Assembly (NCBI RefSeq): GCF_004339525.1 | Contig: NZ_SMGE01000001.1 | Location: 5,208,001 to 5,272,000, forward strand | Length of the DNA: 64,000 bases | DNA from: Flavobacterium sp. 90 | Lineage (GTDB): Bacteria; Bacteroidota; Bacteroidia; Flavobacteriales; Flavobacteriaceae | Direction of reading: 5' to 3' | Part shown: positions 18,306 through 26,211 of the stretch, in pieces | Numbering within the stretch: the first letter of the stretch is position 1 | Layout of the letters: every line of letters begins with the position of its first letter | The notes under the pieces: model-generated | The model's database searches: none | The model's input: only the letters and a program-made list of their open reading frames with translations | What the model was told of the DNA's origin: nothing | Program-made: the position numbers and the translations under genes

Positions 18306-18331
18306 TGGTGAGGGGAGAGCAGGATTTGAAC
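18306..18331 (-). pseudogene. tRNA 3'-end-like fragment
   Basis: Read on the minus strand this begins GTTCAAATCCTGC, matching a T-loop and T-stem 3' side, and continues TCTCCCC...CACCA like an acceptor strand with CCA. The complementary 5' T-stem GCAGG is absent and no D- or anticodon arm precedes it, so it is not a functional tRNA. Two extra nucleotides lie before CCA. Fragments like this are left when mobile elements integrate into tRNA genes. Confidence 0.4.
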
Positions 18332-18367
18332 TTTAAGCTTGGAACTCGCTTATATATTAAATTGTCA

Positions 18368-18428
18368 TTTTTTATAACTATGTACGAAAGTAGTAGTAAA
18401 CTTTTTATTTCAATCTCGAAGTATTTTG
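18368..18428 (+). promoter_or_regulatory. Weak copy of the island regulatory element before the first AraC gene
   Basis: TTTTTTATAAC at 18368 resembles the TTTATTATAAT core found before other island genes. The segment exactly 53 bp later reads GTATTTTG, keeping TTTG of the -7 consensus in place but not the leading TA. It is a diverged member at best. Confidence 0.35.
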
Positions 18429-18494
18429 GTTACTATTTAAGTAAATTTACTCGGAAAGTTAATTATGGCTAAGATGAATCAAGTAGGTAAAAAT

Positions 18495-19472
18495 ATGAAA
18501 CCGGAGATAACCACTTTAAGAAAGTTCAGAGATATGATCGCTTATATGAACTTACCCGTTTTCTCTTATATTGATAACGACGATTTTGCTATTATAAAAA
18601 TTCATGATATGGGACTAAAAATGCCATATATTACACCCACCTTTAGACCGGATTTTTATACTTTAATAATTGTAAGTGAAGGAAAAGGTACCTTTATGGC
18701 AGGTGATCATGTATTTGAACTTGGTGCGCAACATGTCTTTATGAAATATCCTGATAGTTATTTGTCCAGTGGCTGGACAGAATCTCCAATAGGATATAAC
18801 ATTTCTTTCACGGAGGAGTTTTTAACTAAATACTTTCCTGATGGAATTGATGAAATTCCTGCAAAAGACAAAACAAACGCATTTAATTACGGTCTCAGCG
18901 ATGAAGATTATAAACTATTTGATGACATTTGCGCGGAAATGTATAATGAAGCTATTTCTTCTTCAAAGAATAGATATGAAATGATCGCAAATCTTCTTAT
19001 TCATTTTTTGTTATTAGTCCAACAATATCAAAATAAGATTAAATTAGAAATTCAGAATGAAAAAAATGCTCTTATCCTGGCATCATTCTTTAAAAATGTT
19101 GATCAGAATTTCAACATGCTCTTATCGGGAGATAGTTCAACAGTTCTTCGTACTAAAGAACATTCTAAATTGTTAAATGTTAATGAAACTTTTCTCTCTA
19201 AAGTAATCAGTAAAACCTCAGGCAGAACAATCAATCAATGGATAAACGACAGACTCATTGATGAAATCAGCTATTTATTAAAAAATACCCATACACCAAT
19301 TCCTGAAATTGCACAAATATTTGCTTTTACCGATCTTAAATATTTTTACACATTTTTTAAAAAGAATACTAAAACTACTCCCAGTTCAGTAAGAAATGAT
19401 TTTAATGCTTCTGATTCTGATCGCGCTCATGTGTATCGAGGTGAGGTAGTAAAAATAAGGACGAATTGGTAA
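18495..19472 (+). CDS. AraC-family transcriptional regulator, type B
   Basis: An AraC/XylS regulator of 325 residues. The N-terminal 1-180 region is a cupin-like effector domain (PTFRPDFYTLIIVSEGKGTF). The C-terminal part (about 210-310) holds the two helix-turn-helix units, with INQWINDRLIDEISYLLK and IAQIFAFTDLKYFYTFFKK. I chose the ATG at 18495 because the two related proteins (20486-21466 and 39300-40232) begin at the equivalent residue; an in-frame ATG at 18465 would add ten residues. It is convergent with the next AraC gene. Its N-terminal domain is close to the other two type-B proteins, so all three arose by duplication. Confidence 0.88.
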   Translation: MKPEITTLRKFRDMIAYMNLPVFSYIDNDDFAIIKIHDMGLKMPYITPTFRPDFYTLIIVSEGKGTFMAGDHVFELGAQHVFMKYPDSYLSSGWTESPIGYNISFTEEFLTKYFPDGIDEIPAKDKTNAFNYGLSDEDYKLFDDICAEMYNEAISSSKNRYEMIANLLIHFLLLVQQYQNKIKLEIQNEKNALILASFFKNVDQNFNMLLSGDSSTVLRTKEHSKLLNVNETFLSKVISKTSGRTINQWINDRLIDEISYLLKNTHTPIPEIAQIFAFTDLKYFYTFFKKNTKTTPSSVRNDFNASDSDRAHVYRGEVVKIRTNW

Positions 19473-19484
19473 TTCAGAAGCTGT

Positions 19485-20453
19485 CTACAATTGAAGACTT
19501 TTTTTACGGTAATTAATTGGTGATAGACCAGTATGTTTTTTAAAAAAGATACTAAAGTAAGACAAATAAGAGAATCCCAGCATATAAGCAATTTCTTTTA
19601 ATGATAAGCGAGGGTCTTCTATAAGAATTTTTGCTGCACTCAGGGTTTTTTCCGCTATTAGTTGTCCGGCTGTTTTTCCGGTTTTTTCCTTTAAAATACT
19701 GGAGAGATAATTTTCATGAAGTTGTTGCATTTCGGCATAATCTTTTATGTACAATGTTCTTTGAACTTTTCCTTTTAATAATTGGTCGTAATGGTGTTCA
19801 AGATTCTGGAAAAAATCATTCACGATATCCGGATGTTTCGTTTCTGTATTATTAATCACATAACCTTCCCAATATTCCTGCTTTATTTTTAGCAAAAATC
19901 GTGTCAATAAATTTGCGCAGATTTGATTTTTCCAAGGCGAATCATTTAAGAGTTCATCAACAATTAGCAAAAGAATTTTTTTAAGTTCCTGTTGAAATAC
20001 TTCGGAGGTTTTTAATGGTATTTGTCTTTCAAAAAGCAAAAATGGAAAGGTTTTATAAATAGATATTCCGGCATATTTGGAGATAAAATTCTCGGAAAAA
20101 ATTATTCCGTAAGACTCATTCATAACTTCCCATGTTAACTGCTGAAGCTCGCCTGGTTTATTGACAAATAACATTCCAGGTTTGACATTGAATGGCAGTT
20201 TATCTACTATAATTTTTCCGTAAGCATCCAGAACAAAACCTACTGAGAAAAATGTGGTAAAAAAGGGAGGTGTTGAAAAAGGAAGCTGGTCATTAGGATG
20301 AAGTACTTTGGAATTGACAAAGGAGAATTCAGCATCTCCTAAATGTCCATGAGACATATCGACATGATCCAGATCCACGGATGACAAATCCAATCCCATT
20401 ATTTTGGCAGTGTCATAAAAATCTGTGAATTTAATATTTTTACTGTTTTCCAT
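19485..20453 (-). CDS. AraC-family transcriptional regulator, type A
   Basis: A 322-residue AraC regulator with an N-terminal sensing domain and C-terminal double helix-turn-helix (LHENYLSSILKEKTGKTAGQ; IAYMLGFSYLSYFSIFFKKH). It shares long near-identical segments with the protein at 38337-39275, for example YAGISIYKTFPFLLFER and NLLTRFLLKIKQE. It lies 32 bp downstream of a type-B AraC gene and is probably co-transcribed with it. The same A-after-B order recurs at 38337-40232. Confidence 0.9.
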   Translation of the reverse strand: MENSKNIKFTDFYDTAKIMGLDLSSVDLDHVDMSHGHLGDAEFSFVNSKVLHPNDQLPFSTPPFFTTFFSVGFVLDAYGKIIVDKLPFNVKPGMLFVNKPGELQQLTWEVMNESYGIIFSENFISKYAGISIYKTFPFLLFERQIPLKTSEVFQQELKKILLLIVDELLNDSPWKNQICANLLTRFLLKIKQEYWEGYVINNTETKHPDIVNDFFQNLEHHYDQLLKGKVQRTLYIKDYAEMQQLHENYLSSILKEKTGKTAGQLIAEKTLSAAKILIEDPRLSLKEIAYMLGFSYLSYFSIFFKKHTGLSPINYRKKSLQL

Positions 20454-20485
20454 TTTCCTAAGATTTACGGGTACAAGTTTCTGTA

Positions 20486-21466
20486 TTATTTACTAAATGT
20501 CTGATGTTTTGTAAATGGAGGATTATAGACAACATTCTGATTTTTTTCGATGTTGTTAAAGTCTTTCCTCAATGCGCTGGGGGCATTTAAAGTCTGCGAT
20601 TTAAAATAACTGCAAAAATAATTTAGATCGTTAAAAGCAAATAATTCAGCAATCTCTTTCATTGATTTATCGGAATGTTTTAGCAGGTATTTAATCTCTT
20701 CAATTAGCTTCTCATTAATCCATTCATTGATTGTTTTTCCTGTGCAATTGCTTATTACTTTCGAAAGATAATTTTCGTTGATATTCAATAATTTGGAATG
20801 TTCTTTCGTTCGCATTAGTGAAGTGTCCTGACCCTTTATGAGTTGGCTAAAATTATTTTCCATATTTTGACGAAATGCGCTCACAGTAGTGATTTGTTTT
20901 TCGTTTTCCAATTTCAGTTTTGAATTGCCTTTCTGATGTAATTGTATTAAAAACAAAAGATTAAGAATAAGGTTTGCAATAAGTTCGTCTTTATATCTCA
21001 TTGTTGAAATCGCTATGTCGTACATCTCATGGCAAGTTTGTTCAAAATATTCCATCTTTTCAGCAGTCAGATCGCAGGAATATCCAATTTCTCCACCTAA
21101 ATCCAGAACAGTATCAATACTTGCCGGAAAATATTGCAGGAGAAAAGATTTCCGAAAACTCATAAAGCATACATTTTGAATTTTTGTCCAATAGCCGGAT
21201 GAAAATGATTCAGGTCTTGAAATTATGATTTGGTTAGAACTAAGTTCAAATTCTTTATCCCCAATAGCATAAGTACCACATCCGTCTATGATGATGAACA
21301 AATTATAAAAGTCAGGCCGAAAGGTTGGTGACTGGAAAGGTAATTTTATCCCAATTTCATGTAGTTTTATAAAACTAAAATCTTCACTATTATAAGCGGA
21401 AATCGGTAGATTCATAAAAGCCAGACATTCAGTAATTGTACTTAAAGTGGTTAATACTGGTTTCAT
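20486..21466 (-). CDS. AraC-family transcriptional regulator, type B
   Basis: A 326-residue AraC regulator. The effector domain includes PTFRPDFYNLFIIIDGCGTY. The DNA-binding part has KLLNINENYLSKVISNCTGK and IAELFAFNDLNYFCSYFKSQ. It is the first gene of a two-gene minus-strand unit. A copy of the island regulatory element with a -7-like CAATTTTG lies 55-124 bp before its start, which suggests it is controlled by one of the AraC proteins of the region, possibly itself. Confidence 0.9.
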   Translation of the reverse strand: MKPVLTTLSTITECLAFMNLPISAYNSEDFSFIKLHEIGIKLPFQSPTFRPDFYNLFIIIDGCGTYAIGDKEFELSSNQIIISRPESFSSGYWTKIQNVCFMSFRKSFLLQYFPASIDTVLDLGGEIGYSCDLTAEKMEYFEQTCHEMYDIAISTMRYKDELIANLILNLLFLIQLHQKGNSKLKLENEKQITTVSAFRQNMENNFSQLIKGQDTSLMRTKEHSKLLNINENYLSKVISNCTGKTINEWINEKLIEEIKYLLKHSDKSMKEIAELFAFNDLNYFCSYFKSQTLNAPSALRKDFNNIEKNQNVVYNPPFTKHQTFSK

Positions 21467-21520
21467 CTTAAATTACTTATATTTAGTAATGCGGCTTATG
21501 TGTACGTAGATTTGATTTTT

Positions 21521-21590
21521 CAAAATTGCATAAAAATCTAATGATATAAGTTACAAATCCTGACTAAAAATTATAATATTTAAAGATTTT
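21521..21590 (-). promoter_or_regulatory. Island regulatory element and promoter of the AraC pair at 19485-21466
   Basis: On the minus strand AAATCTTTAAATATTATAA begins the element and TATAATTTTTAGTCAGG completes it. A -7-like CAATTTTG at 21521-21528 lies 52 bp after the core start, one base short of the 53 bp found in the other copies. The segment just outside the element (CATAAAGTTAAAATC) matches the 3' end of the AraC gene at 40361, a trace of segment duplication. Confidence 0.65.
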
Positions 21591-21640
21591 AACTTTATGT
21601 ACGTTTTTCTTTACTTAGAAAAATTTAAGGGCTTATTTTT

Positions 21641-21940
21641 TTATGAATTGAAATCATTTAAGGATATAATTTTTTTAACCGAACCTGTTTTAGTAAAGAT
21701 TGATCTTCGAAGTTTTGGTTCAATATTTTTTGTTTTATGTCCTCTTCCTGTCGTGTCTTTGACCAATAGAATCGATCCGGTTTCAAAGCTTCTTTCTTCT
21801 CCAAACGAAGTTTCGATTTCTACACCTCCTCCAATAAAATAATATATTGGCGGTCGGGGGCATTATGAAAATCGTAATCGTAAGAAGGATTAACTTCTCT
21901 AAAAACAATTGATTTTACAGGTTCATCATCAGATAAAAAT
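21641..21940 (-). pseudogene. Broken small cupin-domain gene
   Basis: The minus strand encodes a cupin-like protein in two frames. The first part includes SIVFREVNPSYDYDFHNAPD and RQYII; after a frameshift near 21831-21845 the second part reads GGGVEIETSFGEERSFETG, then SILLVKDTTGRGHKTKNIEP, ending at the TAA at 21641-21643. A further stop interrupts the N-terminal portion upstream. The two parts join into one typical conserved cupin (R-Q-Y-I-I-L then G-G-V-E-I-E). The gene is therefore dead, lying between the AraC pair and the tyrosinase operon. Confidence 0.7.
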
Positions 21941-22221
21941 CAGATATCATTGTTTTTTTTTTAGATAAAAGAGAACTACTATTCATTACTTACTTAAAGG
22001 TAATCTATTATCATAAGTAGGTGATTTTAGATCGAGTTCTTACTTAATTCGTGCTTAACTTCTTTTACAAACTTACGAAAGGTTACAAAGTCTGTCATTA
22101 ACCTAGATTAAGAAAAAAAATAATCTCATACTACTTCAAGGTTTGTTTAATTATCTGTTATTCTGATAGATACAAACAGATTTTGTGGGATAATATTTTA
22201 TTAAATCTACGATTACACCTC

Positions 22222-22291
22222 AAATCTTTAATATTTATAATTTTTGATAACTTTTCTATAGAAACTGCGGTTGTGTTTCGAATTAGTTTTG
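22222..22291 (+). promoter_or_regulatory. Island regulatory element and promoter of the Dps/tyrosinase operon
   Basis: AAATCTTTAATATTTATAA followed by TTTTTGATAA matches the element shared across the region. A perfect -7 box TAGTTTTG (22284-22291) lies exactly 53 bp after the core start (22231). Translation of the first gene begins 82 bp further on. No TTG -33 box is present at the normal spacing, as expected for an activator-dependent promoter. I see nothing in the rest of 21941-22221. Confidence 0.75.
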
Positions 22292-22373
22292 CTCTAACGA
22301 AAACCAAATCTATGTTTTATGATTTTACATCAATTTTAAAATTATAAAACATAGAATTATAAAACATAAGAAA

Positions 22374-22673
22374 ATGACAAATTACGATACACTAACAGAG
22401 GCGATAACTGTAAAACAAGCAGAGGGATATACTTTTGATTTTAATCTTAGTAACTCAACATTAGACTGTAAAAAGTTAAATAGGACATTTGATGCTACTG
22501 AATTCAATGTAGATGCATTTTATCGCTTTGAAGGAGATTCTAATCCGGATGATTCGTCAATACTCTACGCGATAAGTACAGAATATGGCATAAAAGGATT
22601 ATTGGTAGATGCCTACGGAGCTTATAGTGATAATTTGAATGCAGCAATGATTCAAAAACTGAAGATGAGATAA
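22374..22673 (+). CDS. Small conserved protein of unknown function
   Basis: A 99-residue cytosolic protein with no signal peptide or membrane segment. It resembles a family of small Bacteroidota proteins that share DRFFRFEGDSDPDDSSILY-type sequence (here FYRFEGDSNPDDSSILYAIS) and have sometimes been labelled phosphoribosylpyrophosphate synthetase without evidence; I would not transfer that name. It is the first gene behind the regulatory element at 22222-22291. It begins a plus-strand run toward Dps, DoxX and tyrosinase, and may take part in stress responses. Confidence 0.75.
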   Translation: MTNYDTLTEAITVKQAEGYTFDFNLSNSTLDCKKLNRTFDATEFNVDAFYRFEGDSNPDDSSILYAISTEYGIKGLLVDAYGAYSDNLNAAMIQKLKMR

Positions 22674-22728
22674 ATAAAATATCTAAGTACCAATAATAAA
22701 AGTAAAATTGAATTTAAAAAATAAAAAT

Positions 22729-23142
22729 ATGGAAACAACAATAAAAAGATTGCATTCCGAAAATAAAATCAAGCGATATTTTGGAAGTATGGCTTTAAAC
22801 GATAAAACAGAAATAGAATTTTTATCGAATCCTATTGTAACAAACAATACTGTTTTTAGAAAAGTTATTGAAAACTATGACTATAACTTACACATCTCGG
22901 CACAGGGTCAATATGTTATACTACTGGATCGCGAAATTGAGGCTTCATCAGGCATAGAAAATGACTTTTTTTCCGGAGGCACATTTTTAATAGGAGAAAC
23001 AGTTAGAGAAGTGCAGAAAACTAAAAGCATAAAAACTCAGGTCAGCCCTTCGTTTTTGATTTATAAAACTTTAAAATCATACGCCATGCCGTTTTTAAAT
23101 TGGAAGCGTTTTATAATTGACTCAAGCATATTAGATATATAA
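22729..23142 (+). CDS. Hypothetical protein
   Basis: A 137-residue protein I do not recognise. The longer frame begins with a TTG at 22708; the ATG at 22729 follows an A-rich stretch and is the better start. There is no signal peptide. A short glycine-containing stretch near 88-95 (FFSGGTFLIGE) and a basic C-terminal third are the only visible traits. It lies 55 bp after the preceding gene and 33 bp before dps, so it is probably in the same operon. Confidence 0.6.
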   Translation: METTIKRLHSENKIKRYFGSMALNDKTEIEFLSNPIVTNNTVFRKVIENYDYNLHISAQGQYVILLDREIEASSGIENDFFSGGTFLIGETVREVQKTKSIKTQVSPSFLIYKTLKSYAMPFLNWKRFIIDSSILDI

Positions 23143-23175
23143 TATTCTTATTCATAACATTTTAAAAATAAAAAA

Positions 23176-23652
23176 ATGAACGATTTAAATGCCATAGGAT
23201 TAAATACTGTAAAAAGTAAAGAGTTAGCAAATCAATTGAATGATCTGCTTTCTAATTATTCGATATTTTATCAAAATGCGAGAGGATATCATTGGAATAT
23301 TAAAGGTGACGATTTCTTTGTATTGCATCAAAAATTTGAAGACTTATATAATAATCTCTTTTTAAAAATTGATGAAGTTGCGGAAAGAATACTAACATTA
23401 GGATTCAAACCAAACCACAATTTTACCGAATATTTTAAAACAGCATCAATTTTAGAAACAAATGAGGTAATTAATGGGCAGCATTCTGTTACTAAAGTTG
23501 TAGAATCTCTGGGAATACTTTTAGCTAAACAAAGAATAATCCTTGATTTATCTGCAACAATAGATGATACCGGGACTAATAGTTTAATGAGCGATTACAT
23601 TCGGGAACAGGAAAAAATGGTGTGGATGTATTCCGCATATATAAAAAGTTAG
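23176..23652 (+). CDS. dps: Dps-family ferritin-like DNA-protecting protein
   Basis: A 158-residue four-helix Dps. It stores iron and protects DNA by consuming hydrogen peroxide in the ferroxidase reaction. The intersubunit site is visible in YHWNIKGDDFF and FEDLYNNLFLKIDEVAERI, the classic His/Asp/Glu pattern. The length and helix pattern are normal. Its position inside the operon of a copper oxidase (tyrosinase) suggests protection against oxidants made by, or inducing, the cluster. Confidence 0.92.
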   Translation: MNDLNAIGLNTVKSKELANQLNDLLSNYSIFYQNARGYHWNIKGDDFFVLHQKFEDLYNNLFLKIDEVAERILTLGFKPNHNFTEYFKTASILETNEVINGQHSVTKVVESLGILLAKQRIILDLSATIDDTGTNSLMSDYIREQEKMVWMYSAYIKS

Positions 23653-23679
23653 GAAACAGTTTGAAGATCAGGCATGAAT

Positions 23680-23711
23680 AAATACTAATTAATATAAATA
23701 CTAATTAATAT
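23680..23711. repeat. 16-bp tandem duplication
   Basis: AAATACTAATTAATAT occurs twice without a gap between dps and the DoxX gene. It is probably replication slippage in AT-rich DNA; it may alter spacing of the translation initiation region. Confidence 0.7.
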
Positions 23712-23725
23712 AAATAAAAAATATT

Positions 23726-24169
23726 ATGAAAAATAAATTATTTGAAACAAGCGAATCCTATGCACCTTTAATTTTAAGACTTATTCTGGGTTTTGTTGTA
23801 TTGATGCACGGTATGCAAAAATTATTTGGCTTGTTTGGTGGTCTTGGTTTTTCTAAAACGATGTTATTTTTTACTGAATCAGTGGGATTACCCTGGATAA
23901 TGGGCTTTTTAATAATCACACTGGAAACTGCTGGCGCGATTGCACTTATTATTGGATTGGGAACAAGACTCATTGCCTTTTCCTATATAATGCTTCCCTT
24001 AGGGATGATATTTACTACACATCTTAAAAACGGATTTTTCATGAATTGGTTTGGAACATTAAAAGGAGAAGGTTACGAATACTTTATTCTTTGGATAGGA
24101 ATGGCTCTTGCCTTATTTATATTGGGTGGAGGCAAATACGCAATAGATAAAATTTTTATTGAAAAATAG
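23726..24169 (+). CDS. DoxX-family membrane protein
   Basis: A 147-residue protein with four predicted membrane helices (for example LILRLILGFVVLMHGMQKLF and LITLETAGAIALIIGLG). It belongs to the DoxX family, whose members include Bacillus CatD, linked to catechol and quinone stress, and mycobacterial DoxX, which works with superoxide dismutase. It ends 5 bp before the tyrosinase gene and is clearly co-transcribed with it. A role in handling quinones or redox stress at the membrane is plausible. Confidence 0.9.
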   Translation: MKNKLFETSESYAPLILRLILGFVVLMHGMQKLFGLFGGLGFSKTMLFFTESVGLPWIMGFLIITLETAGAIALIIGLGTRLIAFSYIMLPLGMIFTTHLKNGFFMNWFGTLKGEGYEYFILWIGMALALFILGGGKYAIDKIFIEK

Positions 24170-24174
24170 TAGAT

Positions 24175-25596
24175 ATGGAAAATATTGATCACAATAATAG
24201 AAGATTATTCTTGAAAAAAGTAGGAATGGCTTCCTTTGGTTTTGCAGGCTTACCGTTGCTGTCTTCATCGCTGATTGGCTGTAAAGATGACAAAACAAAT
24301 CCGGACAATGGCAGCTTTGAAAAGAAAGCATATTCAAATATCGTGGTAAGAAAAAATATTGCCGATATCGCTGTTGATGATGCAGAAATAAAGTTGTTTA
24401 AAGATGCGGTAGGAATCTTAAAAAAACGTTCGCAAATATCACCTTTGGATCCAATGGGCTGGCAGGCAAATGCCTTGTTACATACTGCTTTTTGTGCTAC
24501 AAGCATGTATTCTAATCAGGTACATTACAATTGGTATGTATGGCCATGGCATAGATTATACCTGTGGTCATTAGAGCAGAAACTTCAAAAAGCAGTATCT
24601 GAACCCAAATTGGCATTGCATTACTGGGATTGGACAAAAAGTAATTTTATACCAGAACATTACTGGGGAGATGAGAGTAATCCATTATTCAATGCTTCAA
24701 GGTTTGTAGGGCCAAATGATAAAATACCAAATGACTTCATAAATGTAGGTGCGGGCTTTAGAGCAAAAGACTATAAAACTTTTGGAGGGTATCCCGCTAT
24801 AAAAAAATATGGTGATGCACAGTTGGATGGTTTGGCAGAACAGTCTTTTCATAACAATATCCATAATTGGATTGGAGGCCAAATGGCAACTTTTGTAGAG
24901 TCTGGTTTTGAGCCCATTTTTTACGGTCATCACGGAAATTGTGATCGCATTTGGGATGCCTGGCGCACTTACAGTCCGGAGAATAAATTACCGGATAGTG
25001 AAGAATGGTTAGAAAAAAAATTATATGCAACAGACGGAAATGGACGTCCGGTAGATTTTAAAATAAAAGAGTTATTAAATACAGAAGATTTAGGGTATCG
25101 TTTTGCTGATTTAGACCTTAATCCTAATTTTTGTAATCCATATATTGAAGGAGATAAACCAAAGAGAGATGAGTCGAAAAAGGATTGCATTGCAGCCTTA
25201 AATTTAAAAACTTCAGATACAAATGCTATAATTAAGGATTTCGCAGACAAGGAGAGATCTCACGTTATACTGCACTTTGAAAGAGCTCAGCTTCCGTATC
25301 AGCCTTATTGCGCAAGAGTATTTTTTGAGTATACGATAGACGGAAAGAAGCAAAGTAAATACACCGGTACTTTTACTATTTTACCAATTTTGGATATAGA
25401 TTCAGTACTGCTGCAAAACGGAGTATTTCTTCAAATTGAAATTGAAAAGGAAATTGCTCAGGCCATAGATCAGAAAATAAAGATTGACGTGATTTTTCAA
25501 CCAGTGCCATTACCAAATAGAAATATTCCGGATGAAATTTTAAAGTTAGAAAATATTTCAATTTATAAGGATTATGAAAATAGAAGTAACCATTAG
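24175..25596 (+). CDS. Tat-exported tyrosinase-family type-3 copper oxidase
   Basis: A 473-residue enzyme expected to oxidise phenols to quinones with a binuclear copper site. The Tat motif NNRRLFLKK precedes a lipobox-like LIGC (Cys36), so it is probably a folded, exported lipoprotein. CuA ligands appear as H103 (LLHTAFCA), H118 and H126 (WPWHRLYLW). CuB ligands appear as H226 and H230 (FHNNIHNWIGG) and H252 (FYGHHGNCDRIW). The C-terminal 300-470 part is an additional domain that could shield the active site. The stop overlaps the start of the SCO copper-chaperone gene by 23 bp. Confidence 0.9.
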   Translation: MENIDHNNRRLFLKKVGMASFGFAGLPLLSSSLIGCKDDKTNPDNGSFEKKAYSNIVVRKNIADIAVDDAEIKLFKDAVGILKKRSQISPLDPMGWQANALLHTAFCATSMYSNQVHYNWYVWPWHRLYLWSLEQKLQKAVSEPKLALHYWDWTKSNFIPEHYWGDESNPLFNASRFVGPNDKIPNDFINVGAGFRAKDYKTFGGYPAIKKYGDAQLDGLAEQSFHNNIHNWIGGQMATFVESGFEPIFYGHHGNCDRIWDAWRTYSPENKLPDSEEWLEKKLYATDGNGRPVDFKIKELLNTEDLGYRFADLDLNPNFCNPYIEGDKPKRDESKKDCIAALNLKTSDTNAIIKDFADKERSHVILHFERAQLPYQPYCARVFFEYTIDGKKQSKYTGTFTILPILDIDSVLLQNGVFLQIEIEKEIAQAIDQKIKIDVIFQPVPLPNRNIPDEILKLENISIYKDYENRSNH

Positions 25597-26194
25597 AGTT
25601 TTACTCTTTGCATTGATTTTTGCAGGATGTACAAAGACTGATAAACTTCCCATTTTAGGTGAAGTATCAATTGACCCATTAACTGGAAAAAATAAATATT
25701 ATCAAGCACCGGAATTTTTATTAAAAAATCAATTTAATCAGGAAATAACGCACCATGATTTTGAAAATAAAATACAGATTGTTGATTTCTTTTTTACGAG
25801 TTGCCCTACGATTTGCCCTAAAATGACAAAACATTTAAAATTAGTAGAAAAGGCTTTTGAGAAAATAGATAAAGTTGCGATTGTTTCATACAGTATAGAT
25901 TATAAGAATGATAGTCCTGAAACGTTAAAACAATATTCAAAAAACTATAAAATAAATAATAATAAATGGACATTCTTAACTGGAGAAAGTGATGCCGTTT
26001 TTGAGCTTTCTAAAGATTATAAAGTACGGGCATTTGATGACGGTAATGTGAATCAAAGAAACATAATTCATGATGGCACATTTGTATTAGTTGATGGTAA
26101 AAGGAGAATTAGAGGTTATTACGATGGTTTAAGTGTAAAAGATACAAAACGACTGATTCTGGATATTAATAAGCTTATAAAAGAGGTAGAATAA
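25574..26194 (+). CDS. SCO1/SenC-family copper chaperone lipoprotein
   Basis: A 206-residue thioredoxin-fold protein. The lipobox FAGC places the lipidated Cys at residue 19. The copper/redox motif CPTICPK has C77 and C81, and a later conserved His lies in NIIHDGTFVLVD. SCO proteins normally deliver copper to cytochrome oxidase. Here the gene overlaps the tyrosinase gene by 23 bp, so translation is probably coupled and the likely client is the tyrosinase. Confidence 0.92.
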   Translation: MKIEVTIRVLLFALIFAGCTKTDKLPILGEVSIDPLTGKNKYYQAPEFLLKNQFNQEITHHDFENKIQIVDFFFTSCPTICPKMTKHLKLVEKAFEKIDKVAIVSYSIDYKNDSPETLKQYSKNYKINNNKWTFLTGESDAVFELSKDYKVRAFDDGNVNQRNIIHDGTFVLVDGKRRIRGYYDGLSVKDTKRLILDINKLIKEVE

Positions 26195-26211
26195 ATATAA
26201 TTTTTAAACAG

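Larger units (their letters stand above)
17648..18464. other. Long intergenic region at the left edge of the accessory island
   Basis: 817 bp without a credible gene. It holds the left direct-repeat blocks (17932-17953 and 18067-18130), a strong hairpin at 17990-18036, a tRNA-3'-end-like segment (18306-18331) and a possible regulatory element (18368-18428). Such a mixture of scraps is typical of an old insertion boundary. Confidence 0.6.

Noticed and set aside
18306..18331. A functional tRNA gene on the minus strand
   Set aside because: Only the T-loop and acceptor 3' part are present, and the complementary arms are missing.
21597..21842. Plus-strand open frame of 81 codons
   Set aside because: It is the antisense of the cupin pseudogene, whose minus-strand reading matches a real protein family.
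22374..22673. Phosphoribosylpyrophosphate synthetase
   Set aside because: The protein is 99 residues and has no PRPP synthetase motifs; that label seems to be a copied misannotation.
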